From an uncultured Eubacteriales bacterium (GTDB lineage Bacteria > Bacillota > Clostridia > Eubacteriales > Anaerofustaceae): a stretch of 7,256 nucleotides of DNA. This document shows, in pieces, positions 1-6,820 of this stretch; positions within the stretch are counted from its first letter, which is position 1, and each line of letters begins with the position of its first letter. Position numbers and translations under genes: made by a program. The notes under the pieces were generated by a model. That model saw only the letters and a list, made by a program, of their open reading frames with translations, had not been told where the DNA came from and made no database searches. The stretch covers positions 1-7,256 of the forward strand of contig CADBPP010000184.1 of NCBI GenBank assembly GCA_902796565.1. Reading direction: 5' to 3'.

Positions 1-1632
1 ATGTACGGTGACATCAAGATCAATATCGTGGACACTCCGGGCCACGCCGACTTCGGCGGGGAAGTGGAGAGGATCCTCAAGATGGTGGACGGAGTGATCC
101 TTCTGGTGGACGCCGCAGAGGGCCCTCTGCCGCAGACCAGGTTCGTTCTTTCCAAATCACTGGAACTGGGACACAAGGCCATAGTGGTCATCAACAAGAT
201 CGACCGCCCGGACGCCCGCATCTCCGAAGTCATCGACGAGATACTGGAACTGCTGATAGAACTCAACGCCACCGACGAGCAGCTGGATTCCCCGATGCTC
301 TATGCCTGCGCCAAGCAGGGCATCTGCACCGCTGACCTGGCGGTGCCCGGGAAGGACCTACGCCCTCTGTTCGACATGATAGTCAATTACTTCGATCCCC
401 CCGAGGCGGACGTGGACGGTCCTTTGAGGATGCTCATTTCCTCCGTGGACTACAACGAATACGTGGGACGTATCGCCATCGGCAACATCGTTTCCGGCGT
501 GCTCAGGCAGAACAGCGAGATCGCCGTATGCAACTATCATGAGCCTGATAAGTATCACAAGGCGAAAGCCGTGAACATCTATCAGTTCGACGGGCTCAAC
601 CGTCTTCCCGTAACGGAGGCGGAAGCCGGGAACATAGTGGCCCTTTCCGGAATAGACAACATCACCATCGGCGATACCATCTGCTCCGTTGACAGCGTGG
701 AGCCCCTGCCCTTCGTGAAGATAAGCGCTCCCACCATGGAGGTCACCTTCTCGGTGAACGATTCCCCCTTCGCGGGCACCGAAGGCACCTACGTGACCAG
801 CCGCAACATCCGCGACAGGCTCTACCGCGAGACCCAGAAGGACGTCTCCCTGAGAGTCTCGGACACGGATTCCACAGAAGCCTTCAATGTGGCCGGCAGG
901 GGAGAGATGCATATCTCCATACTGATAGAGACCATGAGAAGGGAAGGATACGAATTCCAGGTGTCTCCTCCGAGGATCATCACCAAGATGGTGGACGGGG
1001 TGAAGTGCGAACCCATAGAGAACCTCGTGGTGGACGTGCCCAGCGACTGCGTGGGCTCCGTCATCGAGAAGCTCTCCTCAAGGAAGGCCGATCTCACCAG
1101 GATGGACAACATGGGAAGCCGCACCAGGCTGGAGTTCCTGATCCCCACCAGGGGCCTGTTCGGATACCGCAACGAGTTTCTCACGGATACCCGCGGAGAG
1201 GGCATCATGGCCAGCGTATTCGATTCATACAGCAAGTACAAGGGTGAGATAGCCCGAAGGACAAACGGGTCCCTCGTGGCATTTGAGACCGGCGAGGCGG
1301 TGGCCTACGGCCTGTTCAACGCCCAGGACCGCGGCAATCTCTTCATTGCACCGGGTACGAAGGTATACGAGGGCATGGTGGTAGGAGTGAACAAAAAGAG
1401 CGGAGACATGGCCGTAAACGTGTGCAAGCAGAAGCAGCTCTCCAACATGAGGGCGGCGGGCCACGACGACAAGCTCAGGCTCGTTCCTCCCAGGATCCTT
1501 TCCCTGGAGCAGTGCCTTGAGTTCCTGGCGGACGACGAGCTGCTGGAAGTGACGCCGGAGTCTCTGAGGATAAGGAAAGCGATATTAAACAAGGAAGCGC
1601 GCCTCAAGGCCCAGGCAAGGAAGAATCAGTGA
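1..1632 (+). CDS. typA: Ribosome-associated translational GTPase TypA/BipA, 5'-truncated by window edge
   Basis: This is a translational GTPase of the EF-G/LepA superfamily that binds the ribosome and is linked to 50S assembly and stress or cold adaptation. The visible 543 residues begin just before the G3 motif (DTPGHAD, residues 11-17). G4 is NKID (65-68) and the G5-like loop is near 101-107 (YACAKQG). Domain II spans about 140-235. Domain III contains SPFAGTEG (256-263) and AGRGEMH (298-304). The V-like domain holds IPTRGLFGYR (381-390). The TypA-specific C-terminal domain includes AFETGEAVAYGLFNAQDRG (427-445) and ends with LEVTPESLRIRK (515-526). TypA is normally about 605-615 aa, so roughly 65 residues with the P-loop and switch I lie before the window. 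The ATG at position 1 is therefore an internal codon, not the start. A terminator follows directly, so the gene is the last of its transcript. Confidence 0.96.
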   Translation: MYGDIKINIVDTPGHADFGGEVERILKMVDGVILLVDAAEGPLPQTRFVLSKSLELGHKAIVVINKIDRPDARISEVIDEILELLIELNATDEQLDSPMLYACAKQGICTADLAVPGKDLRPLFDMIVNYFDPPEADVDGPLRMLISSVDYNEYVGRIAIGNIVSGVLRQNSEIAVCNYHEPDKYHKAKAVNIYQFDGLNRLPVTEAEAGNIVALSGIDNITIGDTICSVDSVEPLPFVKISAPTMEVTFSVNDSPFAGTEGTYVTSRNIRDRLYRETQKDVSLRVSDTDSTEAFNVAGRGEMHISILIETMRREGYEFQVSPPRIITKMVDGVKCEPIENLVVDVPSDCVGSVIEKLSSRKADLTRMDNMGSRTRLEFLIPTRGLFGYRNEFLTDTRGEGIMASVFDSYSKYKGEIARRTNGSLVAFETGEAVAYGLFNAQDRGNLFIAPGTKVYEGMVVGVNKKSGDMAVNVCKQKQLSNMRAAGHDDKLRLVPPRILSLEQCLEFLADDELLEVTPESLRIRKAILNKEARLKAQARKNQ

Positions 1633-1637
1633 ATACT

Positions 1638-1670
1638 AAGCGGAAAGCTCACAGCTTCCCGCTTTTTTTA
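1638..1670 (+). terminator. Rho-independent terminator of typA
   Basis: Arms at 1638-1649 and 1653-1664 pair over 12 positions with a single A-C mismatch and a CAC loop. A run of seven T (1663-1669) follows. The hairpin starts 6 nt after the typA stop and separates typA from the corrinoid-activator promoter. Confidence 0.85.
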
Positions 1671-1672
1671 TG

Positions 1673-1701
1673 TTGTCTTATACCTGCTTGTAAGGTATAA
1701 T
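1673..1701 (+). promoter_or_regulatory. Sigma-A/sigma-70-type promoter for the corrinoid activator gene
   Basis: A -35 box TTGTCT (1673-1678, 4 of 6 matches to TTGACA) and a perfect -10 box TATAAT (1696-1701) are separated by exactly 17 bp. The predicted transcription start is near 1708, giving a leader of about 34 nt before the ATG at 1742. The -35 box begins within about 10 bp of the typA terminator stem, so the intergenic space is used tightly. This is the only convincing promoter seen in the window. Confidence 0.75.
1678..1700. promoter_or_regulatory. Inverted repeat inside the promoter spacer, candidate operator
   Basis: The half-sites TTATACCT (1678-1685) and AGGTATAA (1693-1700) are exact reverse complements separated by 7 bp. 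The dyad fills the gap between the -35 and -10 boxes and overlaps the last -35 base and the first five -10 bases. A protein bound here would compete with RNA polymerase, so a repressor operator is the natural reading. The 17-bp promoter spacing argues against a MerR-type activator, whose promoters usually have 19-20 bp spacers. The regulator is unknown and none is encoded in the window. The AT-rich -10 box contributes part of the symmetry, so chance remains possible. Confidence 0.45.
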
Positions 1702-1741
1702 ATACATGATTCGGTACAAATACATTTCTAAAAGGTGATTT

Positions 1742-3670
1742 ATGTACAAAGTAGTATTCAAACAGACCGGAATGAACGACGTCGTGATCGACGCCAATCC
1801 CGGTGAGATCCTGCTGGATCTCGCGAAGAAAGCCAACGTCCCCATCGACGCGCCCTGTTCAGGCAACGTGAGCTGCGGCAAGTGCAAGATCAGGGTGGCC
1901 GAAGGTACTGTGGAGAGCACCATAACCAGGCATCTGTCCAAGAGCGAATGGGAAGAGGGCTACCGTCTCGCGTGCAATTCGAAGATCTGCGCAGACTGCG
2001 TGATCGATGTCCCGGACATCGCCAGCGCGTATCAGAGCAGGATGAAGATAGCTGATCTGTCCAGCTATCAGGAAGTCAAGCTGTTCAACGATATACAGAA
2101 GGGCATAGAGCAGGCAGGCATAGTCTTCACCACGGACATGAAACTGATCCAGGTGAAGCTGGACGAACCCACCATGGACGATACCATGCCCGACAACGAG
2201 AGGCTGGAGAGGGCCCTGAAGGAGCTCACCGGCATTAAGAGAGTCTACATACCCTTTGAGATACTTATAAAGCTCCCGGTCTTCATGAGGGAGCACGGAT
2301 TCGAGTTCAAGTGCGTCACCCAGACCTATCAGAACCTGCTGACAGTTCTGGACATAGTGGAGACAACAGAAGAGAAGATCTACGGTTTTGCGGTGGATAT
2401 AGGCACCACATCCGTCACCGGCCTTATCGTGGACGTTCTGACCGGGAAGATCCAGGCCAAGGCTTCCACCGGCAACGGGCAGATCCGTTACGGAGCCGAT
2501 GTCATCAACAGGATCATCCAGCAGGGCAAGCCCGGCGGGATCGATCATTTAAGGGACGCGGTATGCGATGAGACCATAACGCCGATGCTTCAGAACATGT
2601 GCCAGAGCATAGATATCGAGCCCGGTCAGATCTACCGCATGTGCGTCGCGTCGAACACCACCATGAACCATCTGTTCCTGGGGATTCCCGCTGAGAACGT
2701 CAGGCTCGAGCCCTTCGTGCCCACATATTTCGAGTACAAGACCCTCTTCGGCAGGAGCATCGACGTTCCGATCAATCCCAACGCCAAGGTCATCATCGCT
2801 CCCAACATCGGAAGCTATGTGGGAGGAGACATCACCGCCGGCACCCTGGCCAGCCTCATCTGGACCAAGCCGGAATACTCCATCTTCATCGACCTGGGCA
2901 CCAACGGCGAGATAGTGTTCGGAAACTCAGATTTCTTCATGAGCTGCGCCTGCAGCGCGGGCCCGGCTTTTGAGGGAGGAGACATCAGCTGCGGAATGAG
3001 AGCCTCCGACGGAGCCATCGAAAAGGTCCATATCGACAAGGATACGATGGAACCCACCTACAGCGTCATCGGAGACACCAAACCCGTGGGCATCTGCGGC
3101 AGCGGCATCATCGACATCATCGCGGAGCTCTTCCGCACCGGCATCATCAACGGCAAGGGCAAGTTCATCAGGGAAGGCAAGAGAGTGGTCCATGACGAGC
3201 ATGGCACAGGAAGCTACGTGGTCGCATTCCAGGAGGAGGCGGGAAGCGTCAAGGACGTGCTCCTCAGCGAGGTGGACATAGACAACTTCATCCGCGCCAA
3301 GGGAGCCATCTTCTCCGCCATCAGATGCATGCTCTCGCTGCTGGATCTGGAGGTGGATGTGATAGAGAACGTATACGTGGCCGGAGGCATCGGAAGCGGC
3401 ATCAACATGGAGAACGCCATCATGATCGGCATGCTGCCCGATGTGCCCCTGGAGAAGTACAAGTATATCGGGAACTCATCCCTTATCGGATCCTTCTGCA
3501 TGCTCACATCCACTCAGGCTTACAACAAGGTCTTCGAGATGGCTCGCAACATGACCTACGTGGAACTGTCCAACCAGCCCAGCTACATGGACGATTTCGT
3601 AGGAGCATGCTTCCTGCCCCATACCCAGGAGACACTGTTCCCCAGCGTGGTGGAAAAGCTGAATTCATAG
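1742..3670 (+). CDS. RACo-like corrinoid activation protein: 2Fe-2S ferredoxin plus ASKHA ATPase (DUF4445 family)
   Basis: Proteins of this family use ATP to drive one-electron reduction of inactive Co(II) corrinoid to Co(I) on methyl-transferring corrinoid proteins. The N-terminal ferredoxin domain (about 1-92) has C39-x5-C45-x2-C48-x29-C78, the plant-type 2Fe-2S pattern. A linker and middle region occupies about 95-210. The ASKHA ATPase domain follows: phosphate-1 loop VDIGTTSVTG (218-227), ASNTTMNH (303-310), phosphate-2 loop IDLGTNGEI (383-391), SAGPAFEGG (405-413), GICGSGIID (450-458) and adenosine motif VAGGIGSG (546-553). At 642 aa it matches RACo in length and order, and it lacks the C-terminal 4Fe-4S region of the RamA type. 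The start has AGGTGAT at 1733-1739. The gene appears monocistronic between its own promoter and terminator. No corrinoid protein or methyltransferase gene is in the window, so the partner is unknown. C83 and C86 are additional cysteines beyond the cluster ligands. Confidence 0.9.
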   Translation: MYKVVFKQTGMNDVVIDANPGEILLDLAKKANVPIDAPCSGNVSCGKCKIRVAEGTVESTITRHLSKSEWEEGYRLACNSKICADCVIDVPDIASAYQSRMKIADLSSYQEVKLFNDIQKGIEQAGIVFTTDMKLIQVKLDEPTMDDTMPDNERLERALKELTGIKRVYIPFEILIKLPVFMREHGFEFKCVTQTYQNLLTVLDIVETTEEKIYGFAVDIGTTSVTGLIVDVLTGKIQAKASTGNGQIRYGADVINRIIQQGKPGGIDHLRDAVCDETITPMLQNMCQSIDIEPGQIYRMCVASNTTMNHLFLGIPAENVRLEPFVPTYFEYKTLFGRSIDVPINPNAKVIIAPNIGSYVGGDITAGTLASLIWTKPEYSIFIDLGTNGEIVFGNSDFFMSCACSAGPAFEGGDISCGMRASDGAIEKVHIDKDTMEPTYSVIGDTKPVGICGSGIIDIIAELFRTGIINGKGKFIREGKRVVHDEHGTGSYVVAFQEEAGSVKDVLLSEVDIDNFIRAKGAIFSAIRCMLSLLDLEVDVIENVYVAGGIGSGINMENAIMIGMLPDVPLEKYKYIGNSSLIGSFCMLTSTQAYNKVFEMARNMTYVELSNQPSYMDDFVGACFLPHTQETLFPSVVEKLNS

Positions 3671-3695
3671 AAAAGGATAAATACCTGCGATACAG

Positions 3696-3730
3696 ACAAT
3701 GCCCGGAGGATCTCCTCCGGGCATTGTTTT
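3696..3730 (+). terminator. Strong Rho-independent terminator between convergent genes
   Basis: Arms at 3696-3710 and 3713-3727 are perfectly complementary (core GCCCGGAGG/CCTCCGGGC), with an effective loop of 2-4 nt. TTTT follows on the + strand (3727-3730). It lies 25 nt after the corrinoid-activator stop and 23 nt from the end of the convergent aminopeptidase gene. On the minus strand the stem is followed by CTGTATC rather than a T run, so it probably serves mainly the + strand gene but may act both ways. Confidence 0.88.
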
Positions 3731-3753
3731 ATGTTCTGAACGAAAAACTGATT

Positions 3754-4983
3754 TCAGATATCGAAGGCCCAGTTGCCGCCGCGGAATACCGCTACGGTGC
3801 TTCCGTCCCTGAGTTCGGCGTCTATCGACAGATCGGCGGAACCGATCATGAAATCCACGTGGATCATTGAGTCGTTGATCCCGAGTTCCCTGGCCTCCTC
3901 AAGGCTGTAGCGGGAATAATCCTTCAGGGAATCCGCGAAGCCTCTTCCCAGGGCGAGGTGGCATGAAGCGTTCTCGTCGAAGAGGGTATTGTAGAAAAGG
4001 ATCCCCGAATTGCTTATGGGGGAATCATGGGGCACCAGGGCGCATTCCCCGAGATAGGCCGCTCCCTCGTCCATGGAGATGATGGTCTCCAGGAGCTCCC
4101 GGTTCTTTTCCGCTGTGACCTCCACCGCCTTGCCGTGTTCAAAGCGTACGCTGAAGTTCTCTATGAGCTGACCCTGATAGGACAGGGGCTTGGTGGCGTA
4201 TACGATGCCCTCGGCCTCGCCCCGCTTCGGGGAGATGAACACCTCCTCGGTGGGGATGTTGGGATCGAAAAAGATATTCTGGAGGGAGTATTCCCCTCCG
4301 CCCTTGAATTCCGCCTCATCGATCATTCCGACGCAGAAGTCGGTGCCGTTCGATGAGGAATACCTCAGCCGCACTATGTCCAGGCTGTTAAGATAGCGGC
4401 ATCTCGCCTCCAGCTCCCGGTTGTGCTCGTCCCAGGCGGAAAGGGGATCATCCGTGACCCTGGAAGTGTAGAGTATGTCATCCCAGAGTTTTTCAATGGC
4501 CTCATCTTCCGGAAGGGAAGGATAGATCTTTTTCGCCCAGGCTTTTCCCGGTACCGCCGCTATGCACCACTGGTAGCGGTTTTCGATCTCGTCCGTGTAC
4601 TTCTTTGTGACCATGTACAGCTCCTGTCTGGAGCGGGCCAGTTTGCCCTGGTCCATGTCCCTGAGCCCGTCAGGATCCTCGCTCATGATGCGTATGCGGC
4701 AGGGAAGGTTTTTCGTATAGTGGATGTAGCGGGCCTCCTCCCAGTCGGAGAGGGTGGAGAGATCCTCAAGGCTGCGGTATTTCACGTGCAGCTTCGTCAG
4801 CTCCTGCATGCCCATGTCCACTATCACCCGTCCCGCTCCCGCCAGATAGCATTCCTCCGTAAGGATACAGATGAAATCCGTCTGGTCCGGTTCGCACTGT
4901 ATGATCACTTCCTGGCCGCTCTGTATGTTCACGCCTTTTCTTGCTATGAGGCGGGCGTAGTTCCTCAGTCTTTCAATGTCCAC
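3754..4983 (-). CDS. Aminopeptidase, M29 (thermophilic aminopeptidase) family
   Basis: This is a cytoplasmic metallo-aminopeptidase that removes N-terminal residues from peptides, related to AmpS, PepS and aminopeptidase T. Its 409 residues match the usual family length of about 400-415, with no signal peptide or membrane segment. The conserved co-catalytic metal site is visible: PTEEVF with E246/E247, YLGECALVP with E313, ASCHLALG with H342, and HVDFMIG with H375 and D377. Other family landmarks are SNGTDF (211-216) and ENFSVRFEHGKAVEV (275-289). The start is GTG at 4983-4981; the N-terminus (MDIERLRNYARLI) fits the family, and only a weak AGGA lies 10 nt upstream. The GTG begins 3 nt after the stop of the Ig-like surface protein gene, so translation is probably coupled to it. 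The substrate cannot be inferred. Confidence 0.93.
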   Translation of the reverse strand: MDIERLRNYARLIARKGVNIQSGQEVIIQCEPDQTDFICILTEECYLAGAGRVIVDMGMQELTKLHVKYRSLEDLSTLSDWEEARYIHYTKNLPCRIRIMSEDPDGLRDMDQGKLARSRQELYMVTKKYTDEIENRYQWCIAAVPGKAWAKKIYPSLPEDEAIEKLWDDILYTSRVTDDPLSAWDEHNRELEARCRYLNSLDIVRLRYSSSNGTDFCVGMIDEAEFKGGGEYSLQNIFFDPNIPTEEVFISPKRGEAEGIVYATKPLSYQGQLIENFSVRFEHGKAVEVTAEKNRELLETIISMDEGAAYLGECALVPHDSPISNSGILFYNTLFDENASCHLALGRGFADSLKDYSRYSLEEARELGINDSMIHVDFMIGSADLSIDAELRDGSTVAVFRGGNWAFDI

Positions 4984-4986
4984 GTA

Positions 4987-5706
4987 TTATTTATCCTGTC
5001 CCTTCTTTTTCTTTTTCGAGAGAAGTATCACCAGCAGTATCATAATGATGAGCGCCATTGCCCCGATGACGAAGACATACCAGGGGATGGAGCTGTCCTT
5101 TTCGGAAGAGTTTTCTCCGCCGTCAGGCTTGCCGTCCGTTTCCCCTCCCTGGGTTCCGCCGGACTGATCCTTTATCACCGCGATGTCGAAGGAGACGTCG
5201 CCTTCATCGAAGCTCACGGTAACGGTGACGACGCCTCCCGGGACGTACTCGGCGACCTTCGGGGAATAGTTGACCACGTCGAAGTGATTGTGTCCCGAGT
5301 ATCCGTAATTGGTGGTCACGGTGACCTCAAGTCCCGTAAGGTCGATGTACTCCCCGTCCCTGTATTCCATCTTGTTCGGGAGCTGGGAGATGCCTATGCC
5401 AGTAACGCTTTCCTTCTCAGTGACCACCAGGGTGATGACCGAGGAGTAGCTCTGGTTGGTGTGCGCATCGTCTGCTCTGTCCTCCACACCGCATACGTAG
5501 TAGTACCATCCCGGCACCGATGTATCGGGAACGAAGATCGGCTCGTCCTCGGCCCCGCGGTCCACCGCTATGATGTCGAAGAGTTTTCCGTTGGATGTCT
5601 CATACCACAGGTAATAAAGGTTGTCGCCCTTCTCGCTGACGTTCCCGCTGGTGGGACGTGCGTCGCAGAACAGCTCCACGTATTCATCCTGCTTGCACTT
5701 GACCAT
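4987..5706 (-). CDS. C-terminal part of frame-split Ig-like surface protein (Ig-like domain, Big_3-like domain, membrane anchor)
   Basis: This segment of 239 residues from the first in-frame ATG is the downstream part of the gene beginning at 6169. In the same frame, coding sense continues upstream as PEISVPH to the C9 tract, so the ATG at 5706 is not a natural start and has no ribosome binding site. An Ig-like fold is suggested by C14, W34 and the YYYVC motif (68-72). Residues about 101-177 resemble a bacterial group-3 Ig-like domain (VTGIGISQLPNKMEYRDGEY followed by LTGLEVTVTTNYG). A Gly/Glu/Asp-rich linker (about 181-206) leads to a membrane helix (207-229) and a cytoplasmic SKKKKKGQDK tail. 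No LPXTG motif is present, so anchoring is by the helix. The protein would display Ig-like domains outside the cell. The ligand is unknown. Confidence 0.75.
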   Translation of the reverse strand: MVKCKQDEYVELFCDARPTSGNVSEKGDNLYYLWYETSNGKLFDIIAVDRGAEDEPIFVPDTSVPGWYYYVCGVEDRADDAHTNQSYSSVITLVVTEKESVTGIGISQLPNKMEYRDGEYIDLTGLEVTVTTNYGYSGHNHFDVVNYSPKVAEYVPGGVVTVTVSFDEGDVSFDIAVIKDQSGGTQGGETDGKPDGGENSSEKDSSIPWYVFVIGAMALIIMILLVILLSKKKKKGQDK

Positions 5707-6169
5707 GTGGGGAACGCTGATCTCGGGGGGGGGTGAACATGTTGTCGTCTCCCACCATTATCACCGCGTGGGCGCTCTCCACGAAATATTTGTTGTCGGG
5801 TGTCTTTACTATACAGTAGATCTCCGCCCCGTTCAGGCCTGACTTGATTCCCGAGATATAGAAGACGTTCCCGATCCCGCCGACTCCCATGCCCTTTGAA
5901 GGGTCGCAGAAGCTGAGCCAGGGATCAGAGGAAGAGTATCCCGAAGCGTTGTAGATCACGTTGTTGTATACGATGTACCACTGGTACAGGAATTTTTCAT
6001 GGCCCGGATCGTTCTCGACTTTGCACTGGTAATATGCGTCGCTCCCTTCGGGCCATCTGAGGTTCTGGGGATCGTTGCTGATCACCGGAAGGTCATCCGC
6101 GAAGCCCGCCGAAGGCATCAGGCTCAGGCACAGCAGGACGGATATCAGTACCGCCAGTATCTTTTTCAT
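5684..6169 (-). CDS. N-terminal part of frame-split Ig-like surface protein (signal peptide, first Ig-like domain)
   Basis: The start at 6169 is well supported by AGGAGG at 6175-6180, with a 5-nt spacer. Residues 1-24 form a signal peptide: MKK, a hydrophobic core, and AGFA before DD. An Ig-like domain follows, with C49 and W64 and the AEIYC motif (C119) resembling the Ig tyrosine corner and disulfide. Coding sense holds to MFTPP (144-148). After the run of nine C the frame gives 13 unrelated residues and stops at TGA (5684-5686). Removing one C joins it to the frame ending at 4987, giving a single 393-aa exported, membrane-anchored protein; this equals 4987-6169 minus one base. It is therefore best read as one gene, either frameshifted, phase-OFF or affected by a sequence error. 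A terminator lies upstream, and no clear promoter was seen in the 56 nt between it and the start. Confidence 0.75.
   Translation of the reverse strand: MKKILAVLISVLLCLSLMPSAGFADDLPVISNDPQNLRWPEGSDAYYQCKVENDPGHEKFLYQWYIVYNNVIYNASGYSSSDPWLSFCDPSKGMGVGGIGNVFYISGIKSGLNGAEIYCIVKTPDNKYFVESAHAVIMVGDDNMFTPPRDQRSPHGQVQAG
5725..5733. repeat. Homopolymer tract G9 (C9 on the coding strand) at the frame break
   Basis: There are nine consecutive G on the + strand. The upstream frame reads ATG TTC A before the tract and the downstream frame reads GAG ATC AGC after it. The two frames join only if the tract length is 2 modulo 3, that is 8 or 11. Tracts of this kind are typical slipped-strand mispairing sites in phase-variable surface genes, and are also a common place for sequencing or assembly errors. 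Confidence 0.9.
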
Positions 6170-6215
6170 GTTGTCCTCCTAAATAGTTTATTGAATCAGG
6201 ATGTTCCTGTGAGGG

Positions 6216-6247
6216 ATATATGAAAAGGCGCAGGGATCCCTGCGCCT
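6216..6247 (-). terminator. Rho-independent terminator of the rhomboid gene (perfect 22-bp palindrome)
   Basis: AGGCGCAGGGA (6226-6236) and TCCCTGCGCCT (6237-6247) are exact reverse complements with no spacer. Read on the minus strand, the stem begins 3 nt after the rhomboid TAG stop and is followed by TTTTCATATA. The effective loop is probably GATC. It separates the rhomboid transcript from the Ig-like surface protein gene. Some read-through is possible because the T run is only four long. Confidence 0.8.
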
Positions 6248-6250
6248 GTG

Positions 6251-6820
6251 CTATCTTCTGGAGAATTTGAAGCCGAACACGGCTCCGCATACGCCGCCTA
6301 TCACATGTCCCAGCTGGGAGATCTGGTCGCGGATGAACACTCCGTTGTAAACTTCCCGTCCTATGTACAGTACCGCTATGAGTATGAAGGTCACGGGGAT
6401 ACTGCCGTCGGAGGCGCTCACGAAGGATGAGAGTATTATGAACATGAACACTATCCCGCTGGCGCCCAGGACGGCGGTGCCGTAGAAGAACAGGTCGATG
6501 ATCAGGCCTTCCACAGCGGCGGTGATAAGTATCATGATAAGAAGGTTCCCGGATCCGTACTTTTCCTCCAGGATCGGCCCCAGAAGGAGTATGAACATCA
6601 TGTTGTTGATGTAGTGGTCGAGCCCTCCGTGCCCCAGCACATGGCCGAAAAGCCTCACATAGGTCAGGGGATCTCCCCATGAGGATGAGTAAGTGCAGAA
6701 GTACCTGTAGGTGGTCTCGCCCCCGGTGAGTTCCCCCAGGATGAGAGCCGCCAGGGATATCAGGGCGAACCACAATACAACAGGTGAATTAAACTGTATC
6801 TTCAGGGAAGACTTCTTCAA
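6251..6820 (-). CDS. Rhomboid family intramembrane serine protease
   Basis: This is a membrane-embedded serine protease cleaving substrates within or beside transmembrane helices. With the TTG start the protein has 189 residues (MKKSSLKIQFNSPVVLWF...). About six hydrophobic segments are seen, near residues 14-31, 70-84, 92-112, 116-133, 142-154 and 169-184, matching the minimal bacterial core. The catalytic serine is S121 in GASG (119-122) and the catalytic histidine is H172 in GHVIGG. The H69-x3-N73 pair (DHYINN) matches the oxyanion-region His and Asn of GlpG. I chose TTG at 6820 because AGGAGG sits 8 nt upstream and the resulting N-terminus looks natural. An ATG at 6871 in the same frame, preceded by GAGGTGA, would give 206 residues and cannot be excluded. 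The gene overlaps the upstream phosphodiesterase-like gene by 32 bp, implying co-transcription and coupling. Substrates are unknown. Confidence 0.9.
   Translation of the reverse strand: MKKSSLKIQFNSPVVLWFALISLAALILGELTGGETTYRYFCTYSSSWGDPLTYVRLFGHVLGHGGLDHYINNMMFILLLGPILEEKYGSGNLLIMILITAAVEGLIIDLFFYGTAVLGASGIVFMFIILSSFVSASDGSIPVTFILIAVLYIGREVYNGVFIRDQISQLGHVIGGVCGAVFGFKFSRR

Noticed and set aside
1..3. ATG at the very start as the TypA initiation codon
   Set aside because: It aligns with the codons just before the G3 DTPGH motif, so about 65 residues with the P-loop and switch I would be missing; this is a window-edge truncation.
358..912. Long minus-strand open frame within typA
   Set aside because: It is fully contained in the strongly conserved typA coding sequence, and its His/Gly/Val-rich translation resembles no family. 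It is a shadow frame of biased codon use.
3853..3864. 12-bp palindrome ATCCACGTGGAT
   Set aside because: It lies within the conserved HVDF metal-ligand codons of the aminopeptidase, so coding constraint explains it.
3325..3870. Plus-strand frame crossing the terminator between the convergent genes
   Set aside because: It overlaps the end of the corrinoid activator in another frame, passes through a strong terminator and enters the antisense of the aminopeptidase; the translation is low-complexity His/Arg-rich.
5684..5706. Two separate overlapping genes with a programmed restart at the ATG at 5706
   Set aside because: There is no ribosome binding site before 5706, the Ig-like domain begins upstream of that ATG in the same frame, and the frames join seamlessly with one base fewer in the C tract. 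A single gene explains the data better.
4423..5736. A 437-codon open frame on the + strand, antisense to the aminopeptidase and the Ig-like gene
   Set aside because: It runs across two well-supported minus-strand genes, is rich in Val, His, Arg and Asp as expected from reverse-complemented coding DNA, has no recognisable domain, and no promoter or ribosome binding site was seen.
6170..6225. Promoter for the Ig-like surface gene
   Set aside because: The 56-nt gap holds AT-rich stretches (TATAT, ATAAACT) but no -35/-10 pair at acceptable spacing that I would defend.
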